A stretch of DNA of 55,834 nucleotides from Methylococcaceae bacterium (GTDB lineage: Bacteria; Pseudomonadota; Gammaproteobacteria; Methylococcales; Methylomonadaceae): contig QYQN01000108.1 of the NCBI GenBank assembly GCA_007280895.1, positions 1 through 55,834 of the forward strand, given 5' to 3'. The position numbers were made by a program, and so were the translations under genes. The notes below the pieces were generated by a model. The model worked only from the letters and a program-made list of their open reading frames with translations. It did no database searches and was not told where the DNA came from. Each line of letters opens with the position of its first letter. The stretch's first letter is position 1. This document shows, in pieces, positions 20,675 through 29,444 of this stretch.

Positions 20675-21085
20675 TTAATGACTAGGTTGTGCAATTTTTA
20701 TTAGCCAACCCGTAGACGCATCACAGCCTAATACGGCCTCAGCGTAAACATTAAGCCTTACAAATTCACCATTAAGTGTCGCCGGTAATTGGCTATTCAC
20801 TTTATGAAAAGTGCTGTTTGATTCTACTTTAAAGGGGATTTCTTGACCCTTTGCCGTTACTTTTATTGTGCTTGGGTCAGTCCATACTGAGACTTTAAAA
20901 GAAAATGTGGCTTCAGCAGGAATTTGATTATTATCTGCTGCCAAATAGGGGGCTAAAGTAAAATCTGTAAATCTAGGTTTTTTACAGTCTTTTTTAAGTT
21001 CTTCAGGTGAATAAGCATAACTAGAAACGTGGCCAAAAACAGCAACTAGCATGACCATTAGCGTGATTTTTTTTGTTATTTTCAT
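20675..21085 (-). CDS. Exported protein of unknown function
   Basis: 136 aa. A clear signal peptide (MKITKKITLMVMLVAVFGHV...YAYS) leads into a mature part of about 110 residues rich in beta strands (ATFSFKVSVWTDPSTIKVTAKGQEIPF in pieces). Two cysteines, one near the mature start (LKKDCKKPRF) and one near the end (LGCDAST), could form a disulfide. The KGQEIPF and NGEFVRLNVYAEAV segments suggest an immunoglobulin-like fold, but I cannot name a family. The leader contains a minus-strand hairpin with a T7 run and a CRP/FNR-like palindrome. Confidence 0.75.
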   Translation of the reverse strand: MKITKKITLMVMLVAVFGHVSSYAYSPEELKKDCKKPRFTDFTLAPYLAADNNQIPAEATFSFKVSVWTDPSTIKVTAKGQEIPFKVESNSTFHKVNSQLPATLNGEFVRLNVYAEAVLGCDASTGWLIKIAQPSH

Positions 21086-21192
21086 GAGTTAATCCTCTTT
21101 TACATAGGTGTGATAGGTTGTTATACCAAGTGTCACTTTAATTATTTTTTCATATTACTTCAACTAAATCCCAAGTAATTTATTATGAAATT

Positions 21193-21217
21193 AAAAAAAT
21201 CACCTCATGGGTGATTT
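21193..21217 (-). terminator. Terminator-like hairpin in the leader of the exported protein
   Basis: AAATCACC-tcatg-GGTGATTT is a perfect 8-bp stem. Read on the minus strand it is followed by seven T. It lies about 110 bases upstream of the exported-protein start, so it is either a leader attenuator or ends antisense transcription. Confidence 0.6.
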
Positions 21218-21225
21218 ACATCACA
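21210..21225. promoter_or_regulatory. Candidate CRP/FNR-family binding site
   Basis: GGTGATTTACATCACA matches the CRP half-sites TGTGA-N6-TCACA at nine of ten positions. It also resembles FNR (TTGAT-N4-ATCAA) as GTGATTTACATCAC. It overlaps the right arm of the hairpin and lies between divergent genes. Confidence 0.5.
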
Positions 21226-21389
21226 ACATAGTGCTGTATCGTAACTTACTTGCTGAAACCTAATATGTACTGACTCGCGCTAGCAATTCAGTATTTTCTA
21301 ATTTATCTATTAACTAAATATTTTGGAAACAAGATGCAGATAAAAACATGGTATTGTTTAGCTCTCTTGATTTAACTTACTTTTTCCTC

Positions 21390-22892
21390 ATGTTGACTTC
21401 TCATTTATCTTTTAAATATCTCGTTGCATTCAGTGCTGGTGTGTTATTTGCCCTTGGTTTTGCGCCGATGAGTTTTGCGTATTTAACCGTACTGGCGTTA
21501 AGCCTTTTATTTTATCTTTGGCATCATGCTACACCGCTGCGTGCTTTTGGCTGTGGTTATATGTTTGGTCTGGGAGCATTTGGCTTTGGGGTGTCGTGGG
21601 TTTACATCAGTATTCATGAGTTTGGGGGGGTTGATCGCTACAGTGCTAGTGCAATCACTGCGTTATTTGTGGCATTTTGGGCATTATTTCCAGCCATGCT
21701 TGGATTAATGAGTGTTCGCTTGCGAGTGCATCGGAACGTGCTGGTGCTTGCTGGGTTATGGGTAGCCGTCGATTATTTTCGTGGGGTGTTATTACTTAAT
21801 GGCTTTCCTTGGTTATTAGGTGCTTATTCACAATTAGCAACGCCACTAGCAGGGTACATTCCTGTTGTAGGGGCTTATGGAACCAGTTATTTATTGGTTA
21901 TCACTGCGGCGTTACTGACTTTAGCTGTGACGCAAGCACACTGGCGATGGCGAGCAGCAGGCATTGTGTTAGTCCTGTGGGGCGCGGGAAGTTTATTAAC
22001 AAACATCAATTGGACTTCGCCAAGAGGCGAACCTTTTCAAGTGTCTTTAATTCAGGGCAATATTGCTCAGGATCAAAAATGGTTAGCCAAATCCAAGTTA
22101 AACACCATGCTGCGTTATCGGCAATTAACGGAGGCGCATTGGGATTCTGCGGTCATTATTTGGCCAGAAACGGCTATTCCTGCCTTTTACAATGAGGTGG
22201 AGGAAATTTTTATTGAGCCGTTGCAAAGTGCTGCCAAAGAGCATGGGGTGGATATTATTATTGGTCTGCCCTTGGCAAATCTTGAGAAAAAGGAAATTTA
22301 TAATGCAGTGTTTGCCCTAGGTGAGCAGCAAGCTATTTATCGAAAAGATCATTTACTGCCTTTTGGGGAATACATGCCTTGGCAACCCGTGTCAGGATTT
22401 ATTCTTAAACAATTACGGATTGGTTTAGGCGATTTTACGCCAGGTGGTAAGCAACAAGCATTATTAACAGCGGCAGGGTATCCGTTTATCACTTCAATTT
22501 GTTATGAAGATGCCTTTGGTGATGCGAGCAGAGACTTTTTAGCCGAGGCCGCCTTTTTGGTTAATGTGAGCAATGATGCGTGGTTTGGGAATTCATTTGA
22601 GCCACATCAGCATCTGCAAATCGCTGCGATGCGGGCGTTAGAATCTGGGCGTTACATGGCGCGGGCAACCAATACTGGGGTGACTGCGTTTATTGATTCT
22701 AAAGGCAGGATTATTAAACAAGCGCCGTTGTTTACGACAACAGTGTTAACAGAAAAAATCACTCCGATGCAAGGTTTAACGCCCTACGCTCACTTGGGTG
22801 ATCAATGGATTATTTGTGCAATCTTGCTTATTACACTGCTGACTTGGCTGGTGCTTACCTTGAAAAATCGTGCGCCGCATGTAATTATTTAA
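21390..22892 (+). CDS. lnt: Apolipoprotein N-acyltransferase
   Basis: 500 aa from the ATG at 21390; the track start adds 14 residues. About six N-terminal helices precede the nitrilase-like domain. The catalytic Glu (IWPETAIPAF), Lys (YRKDHLLPFGEYMP) and Cys (SICYEDAFGD) are all present. A final helix anchors the C-terminus. The enzyme adds the third acyl chain to lipoproteins at the periplasmic face of the inner membrane, which permits Lol sorting. It stands alone here, without the corC/ybeX neighbour seen in many relatives. Confidence 0.96.
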   Translation: MLTSHLSFKYLVAFSAGVLFALGFAPMSFAYLTVLALSLLFYLWHHATPLRAFGCGYMFGLGAFGFGVSWVYISIHEFGGVDRYSASAITALFVAFWALFPAMLGLMSVRLRVHRNVLVLAGLWVAVDYFRGVLLLNGFPWLLGAYSQLATPLAGYIPVVGAYGTSYLLVITAALLTLAVTQAHWRWRAAGIVLVLWGAGSLLTNINWTSPRGEPFQVSLIQGNIAQDQKWLAKSKLNTMLRYRQLTEAHWDSAVIIWPETAIPAFYNEVEEIFIEPLQSAAKEHGVDIIIGLPLANLEKKEIYNAVFALGEQQAIYRKDHLLPFGEYMPWQPVSGFILKQLRIGLGDFTPGGKQQALLTAAGYPFITSICYEDAFGDASRDFLAEAAFLVNVSNDAWFGNSFEPHQHLQIAAMRALESGRYMARATNTGVTAFIDSKGRIIKQAPLFTTTVLTEKITPMQGLTPYAHLGDQWIICAILLITLLTWLVLTLKNRAPHVII

Positions 22893-22929
22893 TAATTATG
22901 GATAGGTAGCATAAGCATTACGTTTACTC

Positions 22930-22977
22930 AACGCTTAGTGCTTAGATGCATCAATAATGATGCATCATGGAAGCGTT
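22930..22977. terminator. Nested hairpin between lnt and the hydrolase gene
   Basis: The outer arms AACGCTT/AAGCGTT enclose the inner arms GATGCATC-AATAAT-GATGCATC, in the gap between two convergent genes. There is no strong T-run. It probably works as a shared 3' boundary. Confidence 0.65.
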
Positions 22978-22980
22978 AAT

Positions 22981-23763
22981 TCAGTTTAACGGTTGCCTAA
23001 GCACGTCTCTAACCTGCTGTAAAAAGGCTTCGGGTTGTTGTGCGTGTAGCCAATGTCCAGCATTCTCAATGTTTATTTGCTGCGCGTTAGGGAACAGTGG
23101 TTGACAGTGCTTTAAGTGACAATAATCAGAGTCTTGACCGCAAATAAAAGTGGTTGGGCGGGTAAATGGGATTATTTGTTCGGTCTTGGGGAACGCTACA
23201 ATATGATGTGCCATTTTTTTAAAAACTGTTAAATCAACACGCCATTTATAGCCGGTGTCTGTTAAAAGTAAATTTTGTAATAAAAATTGCCGATAAGATA
23301 GGTCAGGAATGTAATCACTTAACCAGTGTTCGGCCTGTTTACGTTGTGTTAATTGCGTTAATGGTAAGGCTTGCAAGGCGGTAATTAAGGAATCAAAACT
23401 GTGTTCATAGCTTCGTGGGGCAATGTCAATAATTAGTAATTTATTAAGCTGGTTTGGGTAATTAAGCGCACACCACATGGCGACTTTGCCCCCCATGCTG
23501 TGTCCTAATAAGTGCGGTGGCGTTTTGGTGTGCGTAGCCATAAAGGCTAGTAAATCAGTAGCCATGCTTGGGTAATCGAGTAGCGGGTGGTGCGGCGATG
23601 CACCATGATTACGAAGGTCAGGCACAAAGACATGGTATGAGTCGGCTAGTTTTTCTGCAATAACGCGCCAATTTCTGGAGGATGCAAAAAAGCCATGCAG
23701 AATAATAAGGGGAGGCTTATCTGCATGACCAAATTCTTGAAAGGCTAAGTTTAGTGCAGTCAT
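22981..23763 (-). CDS. Alpha/beta-fold hydrolase, YbfF-type esterase
   Basis: 260 aa. The oxyanion-hole motif LHGFFASSRNW, VPDLRNHGAS and the nucleophile elbow GHSMGG (near residue 88) are clear. The Asp appears in CGQDSDY and the catalytic His in NAGHWLHAQQPEAF. Length and motifs match the small YbfF acyl-esterase group, and the exact substrate is unknown. It begins three bases after the DUF445 gene ends, so the two form an operon. Confidence 0.9.
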   Translation of the reverse strand: MTALNLAFQEFGHADKPPLIILHGFFASSRNWRVIAEKLADSYHVFVPDLRNHGASPHHPLLDYPSMATDLLAFMATHTKTPPHLLGHSMGGKVAMWCALNYPNQLNKLLIIDIAPRSYEHSFDSLITALQALPLTQLTQRKQAEHWLSDYIPDLSYRQFLLQNLLLTDTGYKWRVDLTVFKKMAHHIVAFPKTEQIIPFTRPTTFICGQDSDYCHLKHCQPLFPNAQQINIENAGHWLHAQQPEAFLQQVRDVLRQPLN

Positions 23764-23766
23764 TAT

Positions 23767-24483
23767 TTAAGCAAATGCAAATAAAGCGCCCATCACACCA
23801 CCAAAAATACCTCCCCAAATAACCAGCCAGCCTAAGTGTTCGTTAATAATGTTTTGCACCATTACTTTAACCATCTGTGGGGTTAATTCACTCAAGCGTT
23901 TATCGATGACTAATTCAATTTTATTGACAATATCATGACTAATTTTGTTAGCATTTAGACCGTCTTGTAGCGCTGTTTTAAAGGTTTCTGAGGCAACAAT
24001 TTCAGTTAACGCTATGCGCATTTTTTCCGTTACAGGTTCTCTTAACGGCACTAAAGCTTCTGGGCCGCCCATCATTTGTAACATGCTGCCAAACGATGAT
24101 TCCATAATCGATTCAACTAAACTTTGAAAGATTTTTTCGTAATCCACTGCGTCGAGTAAAGGCTCTAAATTAAGCAATTGACTGCCTTGTTGTTCTTCGG
24201 TTTGGATAAAGCTGGTGATATGACTTTCAGTAAAAAACTGTTCCATCATGAGTTGTTTTATTGAAAGCTTGAAATCTTCAAAACGTTCTGGAATAACGCC
24301 TGAACCGTACAGGTAAGGAATTTTTTCGAACAGCATGTGGATGGCAAGCCAGTTTGTGATAGCGCCTGAGAGGGCAAAAAAACCTACTGACTTAATGAAA
24401 TCTTGGGAAAAAATTAGTCCAATTAAGCTAATAACTAGGGCTATTAAATTGGTGGTCATGCTTTTGCTTAATGTGTTTTTCAT
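23767..24483 (-). CDS. DUF445 family membrane protein
   Basis: 238 aa from the ATG at 24483 (MKNTLSKSMTTNLIALVISL). The track extends 48 residues further, but that extension reads through a dispersed repeat (24551-24602) and is unlikely to be translated. It has an N-terminal helix, FFALSGAITNWLAIHMLFEKIPYLYGSGVIPERFEDFK (the DUF445 signature, quoted in part), a long amphipathic middle, and a C-terminal helix (LVIWGGIFGGVMGALFAFA). The function of the family is not established. It is an inner-membrane protein, and the hydrolase gene follows. Confidence 0.88.
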   Translation of the reverse strand: MKNTLSKSMTTNLIALVISLIGLIFSQDFIKSVGFFALSGAITNWLAIHMLFEKIPYLYGSGVIPERFEDFKLSIKQLMMEQFFTESHITSFIQTEEQQGSQLLNLEPLLDAVDYEKIFQSLVESIMESSFGSMLQMMGGPEALVPLREPVTEKMRIALTEIVASETFKTALQDGLNANKISHDIVNKIELVIDKRLSELTPQMVKVMVQNIINEHLGWLVIWGGIFGGVMGALFAFA

Positions 24484-24550
24484 AACTAAATAAATGAGTA
24501 AATAAATGGTTGAAAATAAGTTTATTGCGCTGACAATAAAGGTGGGACAC

Positions 24551-24602
24551 CATGAAGCGCAGACTTTGCCTGTTAGCAAGCCGTGCTTGCACTCCACACG
24601 GC
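24551..24602 (-). repeat. Dispersed repeat, copy B (inverted, left of hypA)
   Basis: On the minus strand it begins GCCGTGTGGAGTGCAAGC. The first 18 bases are identical to copy A at 25850-25901, and CTTGC and GCAAAG are shared further in. The two copies face each other across hypAB. Confidence 0.75.
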
Positions 24603-24724
24603 ATAGCCATTCATACTGTTCAGCCATAGTATAGTCTAGCTTTTATGCACTGCTTATAGGTTAATCATGTGCTATTATTTGAGAATAATATGAGTTAGAG
24701 AAGTCTATTTTCCGTTTAACTGCT

Positions 24725-25066
24725 ATGCATGAATTATCCTTGTGTGAAAATATTTTACAGATGATTGAGCAACAAGCCAAAGACCAGCAGTTTACTCGGG
24801 TGCTTACTGTGTTTTTGGAAATAGGGCAATTATCGGGTGTTGAGCCTGAGGCAATTAGTTTTTGTTTCGATGCTGTAATGGCTGGCTCTGTTGCAGCTCA
24901 TGCCAAATTAGTTATTGTGCCGCAAGTGGGTTTAGCGTGGTGTGCAAAATGTTATCATCATTTTGAAATACAACATCGGTATGATGAGTGTCCAATATGT
25001 GGCAGTTATGAATTTCAAATAAAAAAAGGTGAGCATTTGCGTATTAGTGAATTGGAGGTTATTTAA
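24725..25066 (+). CDS. hypA: Hydrogenase maturation nickel metallochaperone HypA
   Basis: 113 aa, standard. [11 protein letters not shown] at the N-terminus holds the nickel-binding His2. The zinc site is CAKCYHHF...CPICGS. It accepts nickel with HypB for insertion into NiFe hydrogenase (and urease in some species). Its stop codon shares one base with the hypB ATG. No hydrogenase structural genes are visible. Confidence 0.95.
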   Translation: MHELSLCENILQMIEQQAKDQQFTRVLTVFLEIGQLSGVEPEAISFCFDAVMAGSVAAHAKLVIVPQVGLAWCAKCYHHFEIQHRYDECPICGSYEFQIKKGEHLRISELEVI

Positions 25067-25827
25067 TGTGTGGAATTTGTGGTTGTGGTGAAAGCCAGTT
25101 GACAGCACATACGCATGCCCATACCCATACACATGAGCATGAGCATGTTGAACACTCAGCAACGGTTAGGCGGATTAAAGTCGAGCAAGATATCTTTGCT
25201 AAAAACAATCAGTATGCTCAGCTCAATCGTGAATATTTTAGACAACACGGCATTTTTGCTCTAAATTTTGTGTCAAGTCCGGGCTCAGGTAAAACCAGTT
25301 TATTAACGGCTACCATTACACAATTGCCTGCTGACTGTGCCATCAGCGTCATTGAAGGCGATCAACAAACGACACTCGATGCTGAAAAAATTCGTGCGAC
25401 AGGGGTTAGAGCGTTACAAATTAATACAGGCAAGGGTTGTCATTTAGATGCACATAGTATTGCCCATGCTCTGCAAGATCAAATACCCGAACCTAATAGC
25501 TTGGTTTTGATTGAAAATGTGGGTAATCTCGTTTGTCCAGCCGCCTTTGATTTAGGCGAAGCTTATAAGGTCGTGGTGTTGTCGGTCACCGAAGGTGAAG
25601 ATAAGCCGCTTAAATATCCAGATATGTTTCATGCGGCTGAGCTAATGATTTTAAATAAAATTGATTTATTACCTTACCTCGATTTTGATGTCGAAAAATG
25701 TATTGATTACGCTAGACGTATTAATCCACGCATTAAAGTGTTACAGCTGTCAGTAAAAACTGGGCAAGGTATGACCGAGTGGTTGCAGTGGTTGACAATA
25801 AGTCAACGTTTATCAAGCATTGCTTAA
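25066..25827 (+). CDS. hypB: Hydrogenase maturation GTPase HypB
   Basis: 253 aa. The N-terminus MCGICGCGE is the high-affinity nickel motif. A His-rich stretch ([16 protein letters not shown], residues 15-30) may store nickel. The P-loop is SSPGSGKTS (residues 70-78). [16 protein letters not shown] carries the G-domain metal-site cysteine, and NKIDLL is the guanine-specificity motif. It uses GTP hydrolysis to pass nickel with HypA. The pair is bracketed by inverted copies of a ~52-bp repeat. Confidence 0.96.
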   Translation: MCGICGCGESQLTAHTHAHTHTHEHEHVEHSATVRRIKVEQDIFAKNNQYAQLNREYFRQHGIFALNFVSSPGSGKTSLLTATITQLPADCAISVIEGDQQTTLDAEKIRATGVRALQINTGKGCHLDAHSIAHALQDQIPEPNSLVLIENVGNLVCPAAFDLGEAYKVVVLSVTEGEDKPLKYPDMFHAAELMILNKIDLLPYLDFDVEKCIDYARRINPRIKVLQLSVKTGQGMTEWLQWLTISQRLSSIA

Positions 25828-25849
25828 CAGCATAATGCCAACAAAGTAA

Positions 25850-25901
25850 GCCGTGTGGAGTGCAAGCGTTGCTTGCCAGCTTAGCAAAGCCTGTGCTCCA
25901 G
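25850..25901 (+). repeat. Dispersed repeat, copy A (right of hypB)
   Basis: GCCGTGTGGAGTGCAAGC followed by GTTGCTTGCCAGCTTAGCAA. It is inverted relative to copy B at 24551-24602. A weaker relative is seen at 52860-52893 (AAGCGCTGCTTGCTAG). Confidence 0.75.
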
Positions 25902-25916
25902 AATTACAACTTTTAG

Positions 25917-28277
25917 ATGACAAAAAATAACATGAAAATAAATATGCCCATAACCAATAACGAAGTCTTTATGAAAAAAGGCGAAATTTTGGTTAGTCGT
26001 ACTGATTTGAATGGACGGATCACTTATGTAAATGACGCTTTTATAAGTATTAGTGGTTTTACTCGTGACGAGTTAATTGGCTCTGATCATAGTATTATTC
26101 GTCATCCTGAGATGCCCTCGGCTATCTATAAACAATTATGGGAAAGCATTCAGCAAGGACGACCTTGGTTAGGGTATATTAAAAATCGTACAAAAAAGGG
26201 TGATTTTTATTGGGTTGAAAGCAATATTATTCCAAAATTTAAAAATGGTGAGTTACAAGAATTTCTTTCAGTTTGTTACGCGATGAAACGTGACGAGCTA
26301 CCTAAAACAGAGGCCTTGTATAAAGATTTGAATGAAAATAAAGCCAGTTTAGAGCTCTCGCCACTTAATGTTTTAATCAAATATTTTAGTGAAAGCAGCG
26401 TCGTTAAAAAAGTGTCCTATGGTTTAGGCTCTTTATTTATACCGATAGCTTGGATAATGTATCAGTTAGCGTTAGTACAAGACTATGCGCTCATGGGGGT
26501 ATTTGCTGCGATGTCCTTGTGGGGATCTGCACTGATTATCAAATTAGCTGTTGATGTAAATAGTTCATTAGAATCAGGTGTTTATGCGCTTTATTGCATG
26601 GCTGATGGGCGTTATAAGAATAAGTTAAATCTATCGCGTAATGATCAATTTGGTGATTTACTTCGTGGCATTCATGTTGCTCAAGTCAACATGAATGTTC
26701 AATTAGCTGATTCCAGACAAATTTTAGATAATGCGTTTCGTCTTAATCAGGCGCTAGATGGCGCACAATCAGCGGTGATGGTTGCCGACGCACAATTTGA
26801 AATTATCTACGTTAATCCGTCTGCTTATAAAATATTTAAACAGAGTGAGCATGATTTTCGTAAAGATTTACCTGGGTTTGATATTGAAAACGTGCTTGGT
26901 CAAAGCATCGATGTATTCCATAAAAATCCACAACATCAACGTAAATTACTTGAAAACTTAACAGGGTCATTTAAATCAGATGTCTTAATCGGCGGACGAA
27001 ATATGACAGTTAAAGCGAATGCAGTATTCAATGACAGCGCTGATCGCGTAGGTTATGTTATTGAATGGGAAGATAACACTAACATGATTAAATTCATGAA
27101 AGATGTGGATACGGTTATTAATGCAGCCGTCAATGGTGATTTTAATGAACGCATTTTTGAACAAGGTAAAGAAGGCTATGATTTAATCATCGCCAAAAGT
27201 ATTAATAAGCTGATGGAAACCTGTTCAATCAGTTTAAATGAAATTATTCGTGTTCTGGGTGCCATGGCAACAGGCAATTTAACGGAAAAAATTACCAGTG
27301 ATTATTCAGGCGCGTTTGGACGTTTGCGTGATGATTCAAATACGACCGTCGCTAAATTAAAAGAAATGATTAATGAAATCATTTTAACCTGCTACACCAT
27401 TCAGACTGCTGCACAAGAAATAGCTTCTGGAAATAATGATTTATCACACCGTACTGAAGAGCAAGCCGCTAGTATTGAACAAACGGCAGCAAGTATGGAA
27501 GAGTTAACTTCTACCGTTCAAGCCAATACAAAAAGTGCTAAGCATGCGAGTCAATTAGCCATTGATTCCTCGGCAATTGCCACTAAGGGTGTAAATGTTG
27601 TTCATGAAGTAGTCGTGACGATGGAAGAGATTAATCAATCGTCACATAAAATTGGCGACATTATTTCTGTTATTGATGATATTGCTTTTCAAACGAATAT
27701 TCTTGCATTAAATGCCGCAGTTGAGGCCGCGCGTGCAGGCGAAAGTGGTAAAGGCTTTGCGGTAGTCGCTGTTGAGGTGCGTAATTTGGCGCAACGTGCA
27801 GCAAAAGCCGCAGGTGAAATTAAAGAATTAATTCAAGATTCAGTAAGTAAAGTTCAAGATGGTACGCATTTAGTATCACAAGCAGGGGTAACGATGAATG
27901 AAATCGTGGCTGCGATTAATGGTGTAACCACGATTATGACTGAAATTGCTGAAGCCTCTACTGAGCAAAGTGTGGGGATCTCACAAGTTAATCAAGCTAT
28001 TTTGCAAATGGATAATGTCACGCAACAAAACGCGGCATTAGTGGAGCAAGCCTCGGCGGCGGCAGAATCAATGGAAGAACAGGTGCAAAATTTATCGCTT
28101 GTCGTGGGCTATTTTAAAGTAGGTAATAGTAACGAAGCACCAATCCAGTCTGATTTTAGTGACGTCAATTATGTGCCCAAGCAAGTGGAACGCCAGGCTG
28201 CCAGTAAATCATCTACAGCGCCAAAAGTAACTAAAATAGAGTCTATTGAAGAAGGCGATGATTGGGAAGAGTTTTAA
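25917..28277 (+). CDS. Aer-like methyl-accepting chemotaxis protein
   Basis: 786 aa. An N-terminal PAS domain of the Aer type spans roughly 20-125 (RTDLNGRITYVNDAFISISG, YWVESNIIPKF). A hydrophobic hairpin lies at about 165-205, then a HAMP-like segment and a second PAS (about 275-385, SAVMVADAQFEIIYVNP). Two more HAMP-like segments follow (VNGDFNERI, ATGNLTEKI), then the signalling domain with the conserved tip DDIAFQTNILALNAAVEAARAGE (quoted as family hallmark). The last residues DDWEEF resemble the CheR/CheB tether. It probably senses redox or oxygen through a bound cofactor. The start is uncertain because none of the early ATGs has a good ribosome site. Confidence 0.93.
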   Translation: MTKNNMKINMPITNNEVFMKKGEILVSRTDLNGRITYVNDAFISISGFTRDELIGSDHSIIRHPEMPSAIYKQLWESIQQGRPWLGYIKNRTKKGDFYWVESNIIPKFKNGELQEFLSVCYAMKRDELPKTEALYKDLNENKASLELSPLNVLIKYFSESSVVKKVSYGLGSLFIPIAWIMYQLALVQDYALMGVFAAMSLWGSALIIKLAVDVNSSLESGVYALYCMADGRYKNKLNLSRNDQFGDLLRGIHVAQVNMNVQLADSRQILDNAFRLNQALDGAQSAVMVADAQFEIIYVNPSAYKIFKQSEHDFRKDLPGFDIENVLGQSIDVFHKNPQHQRKLLENLTGSFKSDVLIGGRNMTVKANAVFNDSADRVGYVIEWEDNTNMIKFMKDVDTVINAAVNGDFNERIFEQGKEGYDLIIAKSINKLMETCSISLNEIIRVLGAMATGNLTEKITSDYSGAFGRLRDDSNTTVAKLKEMINEIILTCYTIQTAAQEIASGNNDLSHRTEEQAASIEQTAASMEELTSTVQANTKSAKHASQLAIDSSAIATKGVNVVHEVVVTMEEINQSSHKIGDIISVIDDIAFQTNILALNAAVEAARAGESGKGFAVVAVEVRNLAQRAAKAAGEIKELIQDSVSKVQDGTHLVSQAGVTMNEIVAAINGVTTIMTEIAEASTEQSVGISQVNQAILQMDNVTQQNAALVEQASAAAESMEEQVQNLSLVVGYFKVGNSNEAPIQSDFSDVNYVPKQVERQAASKSSTAPKVTKIESIEEGDDWEEF

Positions 28278-28286
28278 GTCTTCAAA

Positions 28287-28383
28287 TTTAAGCTGAGACA
28301 GCCTGAGCTTAAGCCGTTTGGGGTGAGCCCTTCGGTGCTTCGCTCAGGTGACTTGTCCAACTATGTTAGAACTTTAACCGTCC
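28287..28383 (-). mobile_element. Decayed relative of the long MITE-like element
   Basis: Plus-strand GCCTGAGCTTAAGCC...GGTGAG...CTCAGG...CTTGTCCAACTATG...TTTAACCGTCC matches the reverse complement of 2484-2607 in the same order. The terminal GGCTACC repeats are lost. It starts about 10 bases after the chemoreceptor stop codon. Confidence 0.55.
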
Positions 28384-28445
28384 ACTCTTCGCCTCCTGCA
28401 ACAACCACATGGCGAACGGTTATCCCTAGCAACTTAACGTTTTTG

Positions 28446-29444
28446 TTATGCTGTTAATAACTGATCAGCCATTTCAATAATGTTTTTTTCTGAAATATCT
28501 GCAATTGAAAAATCTTTCTTATTCAATCGATAAGGATTCACTATCGAGGATGATTTAAGCACTTTATTAATGCTTGTTTGGTAAACACGGCTAATAGGTG
28601 TTGGACCAAATAAAGTAATCGAGGGTTTATTTAAGCCCCATGCGATATGGGTTGGTCCAGTATCGTTTCCAATGAGTAAATCAGCGTGTGCTATTAAAGC
28701 TTTTAAATCATTTAACGTAAGTTTAGGCATGACGTGTATGAATTTACTTTGCGTGGCCATCCATGTTGCTGTGTCAAACTCCCATTGATTTCCCCACACG
28801 ACTAAACAATGCTGCTGTAAGCCTTCTGCAATAGTGACAAACTTTGCGGCTGGATAATTTCTGCTCGGCCACGTTGAACCAATCACAAATATAATATTTT
28901 TTTTCTTTGGATGTAAATGCAAAGATAATTCGACGGACGGTGGTGCGAAAAAAAGAAACGCTTGTTTTGCAATAATATCGTGTTGCGAAATTGTAAAACC
29001 TAAGGGTTCGGCTAAGACTTTGGCGTTACGATCGATGGTGTTGGTATCATAAGCGGCATCAATGGTGGTTTTATAAAACCAAGAAGCTGCTTTTTCACGG
29101 CAAGAATGGGCGTTAAAGCCGGCAAGCTGTGGGCTCAGTAAGCGTGCGGTTATGGCTGATTTAAGTAAGCCTTGAGCATCAATGACAAGGTCATAGTTTT
29201 GTTGTTGGTAGTGCTTTAAGGTAGTAAATTGTTTAATAAATTGACTCGGGTTTTTCTTGAGAGCTTTAAGTTGAATGGGCAGTACGCGATGAATATCTGG
29301 ATTATGAGCAAGGAGTTCTGCAAAAGGCGCTTCAACTAGCCAATCGATTTCACTACTAGGAAACTGCTGTTTAATAAATTGTAGAGCGACCATTGCATGG
29401 ACAATATCACCTAGCGCAGAAAGTTTAACAATGGCTAGTTTCAT
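28446..29444 (-). CDS. waaC: Lipopolysaccharide heptosyltransferase I
   Basis: 332 aa, glycosyltransferase family 9. The start MKLAIVKLSALGDIVHAMVAL is the WaaC signature. VIDAQGLLKSAI, FVIGSTWPSRNYP and LIGNDTGPTHIAWGL form the rest of the conserved core. It adds the first heptose to Kdo in the inner LPS core, at the cytoplasmic face of the inner membrane. It overlaps the waaF end by four bases and is last in glnE-ilvE-waaF-waaC. Confidence 0.95.
   Translation of the reverse strand: MKLAIVKLSALGDIVHAMVALQFIKQQFPSSEIDWLVEAPFAELLAHNPDIHRVLPIQLKALKKNPSQFIKQFTTLKHYQQQNYDLVIDAQGLLKSAITARLLSPQLAGFNAHSCREKAASWFYKTTIDAAYDTNTIDRNAKVLAEPLGFTISQHDIIAKQAFLFFAPPSVELSLHLHPKKKNIIFVIGSTWPSRNYPAAKFVTIAEGLQQHCLVVWGNQWEFDTATWMATQSKFIHVMPKLTLNDLKALIAHADLLIGNDTGPTHIAWGLNKPSITLFGPTPISRVYQTSINKVLKSSSIVNPYRLNKKDFSIADISEKNIIEMADQLLTA

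Larger units (their letters stand above)
21086..21389. other. Divergent intergenic region before lnt
   Basis: About 300 bp, very AT-rich. It holds the minus-strand hairpin at 21197-21217 and the CRP/FNR-like site at 21210-21225. Nothing coding was recognised. Confidence 0.6.

Noticed and set aside
28431-28441. CCCTAGCAACTTAA near the waaC end as a MITE terminus
   Set aside because: It matches the terminal repeat at 11 of 14 positions, but any partner would lie inside waaC coding sequence and none was seen.
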